Assembly (NCBI RefSeq): GCF_008710285.1
Contig: NZ_VYQF01000005.1
Coordinates: 1 to 64,000 of the forward strand
DNA from: Ginsengibacter hankyongi
Lineage (GTDB): Bacteria > Bacteroidota > Bacteroidia > Chitinophagales > Chitinophagaceae
Direction of reading: 5' to 3'
Length of the DNA: 64,000 nucleotides
Shown here: in pieces, positions 59,333 to 64,000 of the stretch
Layout: the number at the start of each line of letters is the position of its first letter
Position numbering within the stretch: the stretch's first letter is position 1
Translations under genes and position numbers: made by a program
Notes under the pieces: generated by a model
The model's database searches: none
Told to the model about the DNA's origin: nothing
What the model saw: only the letters and a program-made list of their open reading frames with translations

Positions 59333-61720
59333 ATGTTTAAAAATTATTTCAAAACTGCATGGCGCAATTTATTACGAGGCAAAGGTTTTTCCTTCATAAA
59401 TATTACGGGGCTTGCCATTGGTATGGCTGGCGCAATACTTATTATGATGTGGCTGCAAAATGAAATAAGTTTTGATAAATTCCATACAAACAGAAACAAT
59501 TTATATGAAGTGTATACTCTAACAAGTAATACAGACGGGCATTCAAGAGCAGTAAATGCGACTTCACAACCACTTGGTCCTGCTTTGAAACAAAATTATC
59601 CTGAGATCGCTGCATTTACGCGTGTGTGGGATCTAAGAAACTGGCTTTTATCTGCCAATAATAAAAGCCTTACGGCTACTCACGGTTTTATTGTTGACAC
59701 TTCTTTTTTGCAAATGTTTAGTTTTCCGTTGATTAAAGGCAATGCAACGGCGCCGTTTAGAAATAGCCATAGCATTATTATTACCCAGGATCTTGCAAAA
59801 AAATTATTTGGGGATGATGATCCGGTAGGAAAAATTATTAAAACAGAAAACACAGATAATTTCACGGTAACAGGTATATTAAAAAACCCACCGGTAAACA
59901 CACGCTTCCAGTTCGATTACCTGCTGCCATGGTCTTTCCGTGATACGCAAATTGATGGCTATGCAAATGAAACTGAAAGATGGCTTAGTAATAATACGTC
60001 GACGTTTGTATTATTAAAACCAAATATGAATGTAGCCGCACTGAACAAAAAAATCAGCGATATCACCAGGCGTTATACCGGCCGCAATGATGTATGGACA
60101 CATTTTCTTTTTTCCTTAAACAGGTGGTATCTTTATTCTGAATTTAAAGATGGCAAATCGGTCGGTGGGCGCATTGAAACAGTTCGCGTGTTTGCCATTA
60201 TTGCAGCATTCATTTTATTAATAGCCTGCATCAATTTTATAAATCTAAGCACGGCGAGAAGTGAAAAACGTGCAAAAGAAGTCGGCATTCGAAAAGTGAT
60301 AGGTGCGGGCAGAAGTTTACTGATTGGCCAGTTTATTGTGGAAGCCTTTTTAACTGCATGTATCTCGGGGGCAATTGCTTTAGTGATTGTACAACTTGTA
60401 TTACCTTCATTTGATACACTTATCGATACACAGCTTTCCATTCCATATAATAATTTTTATTTCTGGCTTATTGCATTCGGTTTTATTATAATCACAAGTT
60501 TATTAGCGGGAAGTTACCCGGCCTTTTATCTTTCCTCGTTTAAACCGGTTAGCATATTTAAAAAGCAGTTCAAAAAAATTAATACCGTTATATCGCCCAG
60601 AAAAATTTTAGTCGTAGTTCAATTTACGTTTGCTATTATCCTAATCATATCAACCATAATAATTCGTAACCAAATTGTGTATGCAAAAGACAGGGACAAA
60701 GGCTATTCAAATAACAATTTGGTACAGGTAAATTTTGCTGGCGATATCGAGAAAAATTATGCGTTAATAAAACAGGATTTATTAGATGAAGGCATAGCAT
60801 CTTCCGTAACAAAAAATATGGGGGGAATAACAGAAGGTGGAGCCCATACGTGGGGTTTACGGTGGCAAAATGAAAATTCTGCAGACACCAACACAACCAT
60901 TACTTTATATAGTGCAGATGCGGATTGGATAAAGACTGCAGGATTGCATTTAATTGCAGGAAGAGATATTGATATTTATAAATATCCGGCAGATAGCAAT
61001 TCAGTTGTGCTGAATGAAACTGCGGTTAAGTTGATGGGTTTTAAAGATCCGATTGGTCAAACTATTCTTGAACCTTTCTATCATACCACTTTGCATGTAG
61101 TTGGTGTGGTGAAAGATTATATTATTGGCTCGCCTTACGATGAAGTTCCGCCAACGGTAATACAAGGTCCGCGTGCCTGGTTTACTGCAATGCACATTAA
61201 ATTTAATCCTGCACTGTCAACGGCGAATGCACTTGCGAAAACAGAGTTGATTTTTAAAAAATATAATCCTGCTTATCCGTTCGATTACAAATTTGTTGAC
61301 CAGCAATATGCTGCTCAGTTTGATAATGAACAACGCACAAAAACAATGGCAGGCTTGTTTGCAGGTTTAGCTATTTTCATTTCATGCCTTGGTTTATTTG
61401 GTTTATCTGCCTACATTGCTGAAAGCCGGGTAAAAGAAATTGGGTTACGAAAAGTGTTGGGCGCATCCGTTACAAATATTGCGAAATTATTATCGTTCGA
61501 TTTTGTAAAGCTCGTAATTGTTTCCATTGTTATTGCTATTCCTATTGCATACTATGCTATGAACAAATGGCTGCAGGATTACACTTATAGAATAAATATT
61601 GGATGGGGAATATTTGCAGTGGCAGGATTATTATCCATTATAATTGCATTGGCAACGGTGAGTTTCCAGGCAATAAAAGCAGCGGTTGCGAATCCGGTGA
61701 ATGGTTTGAGAAATGAATAA
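59333..61720 (+). CDS. FtsX/MacB-type ABC transporter permease, paralogue of 38840-41227
   Basis: 795 aa, the same length and layout as the other permease: first helix in FKTAWRNLLRGKGFSFINITGLAIGMAGAILIMMW, a large periplasmic MacB-like domain, a first FtsX block with RSEKRAKEVGIRKVIGAGRSLLIGQF, a second periplasmic domain, and a last FtsX block with SRVKEIGLRKVLGASVTNIAKLL. It ends in FQAIKAAVANPVNGLRNE, also shared with the paralogue. No ATPase gene is near. It is followed at 55 bp by a third, truncated member, so a tandem array is decaying here. The shared promoter architecture with the first paralogue suggests they respond to the same signal. Confidence 0.85.
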   Translation: MFKNYFKTAWRNLLRGKGFSFINITGLAIGMAGAILIMMWLQNEISFDKFHTNRNNLYEVYTLTSNTDGHSRAVNATSQPLGPALKQNYPEIAAFTRVWDLRNWLLSANNKSLTATHGFIVDTSFLQMFSFPLIKGNATAPFRNSHSIIITQDLAKKLFGDDDPVGKIIKTENTDNFTVTGILKNPPVNTRFQFDYLLPWSFRDTQIDGYANETERWLSNNTSTFVLLKPNMNVAALNKKISDITRRYTGRNDVWTHFLFSLNRWYLYSEFKDGKSVGGRIETVRVFAIIAAFILLIACINFINLSTARSEKRAKEVGIRKVIGAGRSLLIGQFIVEAFLTACISGAIALVIVQLVLPSFDTLIDTQLSIPYNNFYFWLIAFGFIIITSLLAGSYPAFYLSSFKPVSIFKKQFKKINTVISPRKILVVVQFTFAIILIISTIIIRNQIVYAKDRDKGYSNNNLVQVNFAGDIEKNYALIKQDLLDEGIASSVTKNMGGITEGGAHTWGLRWQNENSADTNTTITLYSADADWIKTAGLHLIAGRDIDIYKYPADSNSVVLNETAVKLMGFKDPIGQTILEPFYHTTLHVVGVVKDYIIGSPYDEVPPTVIQGPRAWFTAMHIKFNPALSTANALAKTELIFKKYNPAYPFDYKFVDQQYAAQFDNEQRTKTMAGLFAGLAIFISCLGLFGLSAYIAESRVKEIGLRKVLGASVTNIAKLLSFDFVKLVIVSIVIAIPIAYYAMNKWLQDYTYRINIGWGIFAVAGLLSIIIALATVSFQAIKAAVANPVNGLRNE

Positions 61721-61775
61721 CGTGTAAGTATAAACGCAAAATACAGAACAGGCTTAAATTATAATAATAAAGATA

Positions 61776-62366
61776 ATGGTTAAGAATTTTTTAAAAACAG
61801 CCCTCCGTAACCTTTCTAAAAATAGAGGATATAGTTTTCTCAACATCTTTGGTTTAGCTATCGGTATTGCGTGCGCAGGCTTTATATTTTTATGGGTAGA
61901 AGATGAAATGAATTTTGATGGCAATAATGCAAATAAAAGCCGCATCTATCTTGTAAAAACAAATGATAGAGTTGATGATGGCGTATTCACACATTCTTCA
62001 ACCGCTGGGCCGATGGCTGCTGCATTGCAGGCGAATATACCCGGCATTGCAAACACCTGCCGCATAACTGAGGGAGGTACTTCATTTTTATTTACCATGG
62101 GCGATAAAGCAGTGAATGCTTCAGGGAAATATGTAGAACCTTCTTTTTTCAGCATGTTTACTTTGCCATTTGCTCAGGGCAATGCAGAAAGCGCTTTTTC
62201 ACAGTTACATTCTATCGTACTCACACAAAAAACGACAACTAAATTTTTTGGTGATGAAAAGGAGAATTATGTTTCTAACAAGATTGAACAAAATGCTGAA
62301 TGCATGCAACGCGCTATGCCATTAAAATCAGGACGAAGTGATGAGAAATTTTGTAATGTAGGTTGA
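61776..62366 (+). pseudogene. Truncated FtsX/MacB-type permease
   Basis: 196 codons against about 800 expected. The N-terminus is normal, KNFLKTALRNLSKNRGYSFLNIFGLAIGIACAGFIFLWVEDEM, and the periplasmic domain is recognisable through SFFSMFTLPFAQGN and SIVLTQKTTTKFFGDE. Immediately after this, the expected family text (about VIGKTI, a nucleotide-binding-like turn) is missing and the last 25 residues are unrelated, ending at 62366. Nothing from the remaining 600 codons is found downstream. It probably shares the transcript of the preceding gene. It is a 5' fragment with no chance of transport function. Confidence 0.8.
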
Positions 62367-62713
62367 CGGAAGGTTTATCATAATGCAAAAAATGGTAGAG
62401 AGTTAAATGTTCGTGGACTTTCATGTTTTTTGAGACGGATCATTACGTTTGTTAAACAAAAGTAATTTTGATTAATTCGTTAGGATACGCAACATTAACT
62501 TCAAAAAAAATCCTGGATTTATCCATTAACGGATTAACGATTGAGAAGTTTTTCTTTGAGCAATAAAAATCTTTCTAATTACAGTCAATCCTATAATTTT
62601 TTTAGTAAGAACAGATAATCCATTGCGTTGATAAAAATATTTCACCGTTTGAACTTGAATCCTTTCCGGCAACCTTTAGGCCAGAACTCCCGATTTACTT
62701 CTGAAACACTTGT
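62367..62713. other. Intergenic region after the truncated permease
   Basis: 347 bp, AT-rich, without a recognisable gene, repeat or hairpin. It marks the deletion side of the truncated permease and must contain the promoter of the OB-fold/YceI/DUF5777 operon. Confidence 0.35.
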
Positions 62714-63151
62714 ATGCGAAAGAAAGGCAGAACTATTCTCTTTATTCTCATTGCATTTGCATTATTCGCTTTTGTGATTGGCTTCCTGCTATGGAATAAA
62801 CCCCACGTCAATGTAAAGGATGCTGACGCAGTTACGACCGACGCCATTGCATTGTACAGTAGTTTCATGAGTGATTCCGCAAAAGCTAAATCTGCTTTCC
62901 TGGATAAGGTTGTCGAGGTCTCAGGAGTAGTGCAGGAAGTTTCGATGAACCAACAGCGGCAACAAGTAGTTCTTTTGAAAACATCGGTGCCAGGCGCTTC
63001 AGTGAATTGTACTATGGAACAAAACCGCAATAAAATAAAACCAGGCGATAGGGTTGTTATCAAAGGTATCTGCAGTGGCTACATCGGCGGAGACAGGGAA
63101 ATGGGCATACCTGGAGATGTTTTCTTAATACGATGCTATCCGTCAATATAA
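62714..63151 (+). CDS. Membrane-anchored OB-fold (tRNA_anti-like) protein
   Basis: 145 aa. One N-terminal transmembrane segment (RTILFILIAFALFAFVIGFLLW, about 6-27) anchors a periplasmic domain. The domain, KVVEVSGVVQEVSMNQQRQQVVLLKTS, VNCTMEQNRNKIKPGDRVVIKGICSGYIGGD and GDVFLIRC, is the OB-fold pattern used by the tRNA_anti-like group of Bacteroidota envelope proteins. The function is unknown; the name comes from the fold, not from tRNA binding. It starts a tight three-gene plus-strand run: the YceI-like gene follows 4 bp after its stop and the DUF5777 gene 12 bp after that, so the three probably act together at the envelope. Confidence 0.65.
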   Translation: MRKKGRTILFILIAFALFAFVIGFLLWNKPHVNVKDADAVTTDAIALYSSFMSDSAKAKSAFLDKVVEVSGVVQEVSMNQQRQQVVLLKTSVPGASVNCTMEQNRNKIKPGDRVVIKGICSGYIGGDREMGIPGDVFLIRCYPSI

Positions 63152-63155
63152 AAAT

Positions 63156-63713
63156 ATGAAAAGAGGAATTATTATTTTATTGTTTATAATATTTTGTTGT
63201 AGCTATTGCAACTCTTATGGCCAGCTATACTTTACCAAAAATGGGAGAATATCCTTCTTCTCAAAAACCGGTCTTGAAAATATTTCTGCGGATAATAACC
63301 AGGTGTTGAGTGTTGTTAATATGGAAACGGGCGCTCTTCAATTTTCATTGCTTAATAATGCCTTTTTCTTTCCAAAAGCGAAAATGCAGGAGGATTTTAA
63401 TGAAAATTATATGGAGAGCGACAAATATCCAAAATCAACCTTTAAAGGAATTATCACTGACATTGGCACCATCAATTTAAACAACGACGGAAATTATCAT
63501 GTGCATGTTAAGGGCGATTTAACGATACATGGTGTAACAAAAAATATCACCACCACCGGAGATCTAATTATAAAAAACGGAAATATTTCCGCAACTGCAT
63601 CCTTCAAAGTACTGTTGACGGATTATAACATAAAAATACCCACAATAGTAACGGATAAAATTGCCAAAGACATAACGGTTACCGTTAGCTGTAATTACGA
63701 AAAAAAATTATAA
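63156..63713 (+). CDS. Secreted YceI-like protein
   Basis: 185 aa with a signal peptide ending near NSYGQ (residue 23). The lipocalin-like YceI fold shows as YFTKNGRISFFSKTGLENISADNNQVLSVVN, LLNNAFFFPKAKMQEDFNENYMESDKYPKSTFKG and the strands YHVHVKGDLTIHGVTKNITTTGDL near the C-terminus. YceI proteins bind isoprenoid chains such as polyprenyl quinone precursors in the periplasm; whether this one does is not shown. It is the middle gene of the OB-fold/YceI/DUF5777 operon, an association that recurs in Bacteroidota as far as I recall. Confidence 0.8.
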   Translation: MKRGIIILLFIIFCCSYCNSYGQLYFTKNGRISFFSKTGLENISADNNQVLSVVNMETGALQFSLLNNAFFFPKAKMQEDFNENYMESDKYPKSTFKGIITDIGTINLNNDGNYHVHVKGDLTIHGVTKNITTTGDLIIKNGNISATASFKVLLTDYNIKIPTIVTDKIAKDITVTVSCNYEKKL

Positions 63714-63725
63714 AAATAACCAGGT

Positions 63726-64000
63726 ATGAGTTTAATAAAATTTTTATTGCTGACAACCGCACTGTTGAACATATATAACAAGACCGGTGCACAGGATACA
63801 ACTAGGATCGCCGGGAGTGACGCCACCCTTATGAGCCAATTGGAAACACAGGAAGCAAAGAATGAAACTAATTATGCTGCAGCTACCTTTAAATATACGC
63901 ACGTTATTGACGGCCAATCGGTGGAGAATCTTCCTGCACGAGTTTTAGATGTAAGGATACTTCACCGCTTCGGGCCGCTTAGTAGTGGTCTTTATAACTT
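63726..64000 (+). CDS. DUF5777-type outer-membrane beta-barrel protein, start only
   Basis: The frame opens at the ATG at 63726 and runs off the window after about 91 codons. A signal peptide (SLIKFLLLTTALLNIYNKTGA) is followed by ATFKYTHVIDGQSVENLPARVLDVRILHRFGPLSSGLYN, the typical beginning of the DUF5777 beta-barrel family. Function is unknown; the family is thought to be located in the outer membrane. It is the third gene of the small operon, 12 bp after the YceI-like gene. Confidence 0.6.
   Translation, partial: MSLIKFLLLTTALLNIYNKTGAQDTTRIAGSDATLMSQLETQEAKNETNYAAATFKYTHVIDGQSVENLPARVLDVRILHRFGPLSSGLYN

Overview
The window is AT-rich and looks like a chromosomal piece of a saprophytic Bacteroidota, most likely of the Chitinophagaceae type. 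The evidence is a SusC/SusD pair, many secreted glycoside hydrolases with short signal peptides or SxxC-type lipoboxes, FtsX/MacB-like permeases of about 800 aa, a propeller/Y_Y_Y/LuxR regulator, DUF4397 and DUF5777 proteins, and a RhaI/RhaEW-type rhamnose pathway. I saw no rRNA, complete tRNA, CRISPR array or prophage.

Layout. 1-6650: scattered secreted enzymes (GH3 fragment at the edge, alpha/beta-hydrolase-like protein, GH18, ThuA-like, coiled-coil membrane protein, GH43). 6790-11470: mostly unrelated single genes (DUF4397 lipoprotein, class V PLP enzyme, MDR oxidoreductase, TspO-like membrane protein, DUF5655 protein). 12100-18270: AraC regulator divergent from an L-fucose cluster (FucP, mutarotase, SDR, FAH hydrolase, lactonase, SDR) encoding a non-phosphorylative route but with no recognisable fuconate dehydratase. 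18285-30860: a long minus-strand L-rhamnose and uronate region (RhaT, RhaEW, RhaM, RhaI, FGGY kinase, a GH88 broken by a frameshift, UxuA-type mannonate dehydratase, GH2) with a divergent GntR-type regulator; decayed copies of rhaT and of a lacI-family gene lie beside it. 31250-38530: plus-strand glycosidases (GH127-like, a truncated beta-helix protein, GH63-like, and a glycosidase fused to an FGE-like domain).

38840-43540: an FtsX-type permease with an elaborate upstream region and an intact 1207-bp IS3-family element with a 4-bp target duplication. 43600-56365: a polysaccharide utilisation locus whose regulator is transcribed divergently from SusC, SusD, two PKD-type surface lipoproteins and two GH16 enzymes; the content points to a beta-1,3-glucan such as laminarin. 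57055-58650: rhomboid protease and a DUF1080 protein. 59330-62370: a second FtsX-type permease followed by a truncated third. 62710-64000: a small operon of an OB-fold protein, a YceI-like protein and the start of a DUF5777 protein.

The most interesting non-coding signals are (1) the same two-part regulatory module, a palindrome plus a -24/-12-like element about 50 bp apart, upstream of both full-length permease genes, and (2) a hairpin with a T-tract bracketed by direct repeats between the PUL regulator and susC. Genome decay is also a theme: at least five broken or remnant genes sit inside or beside otherwise intact sugar operons.
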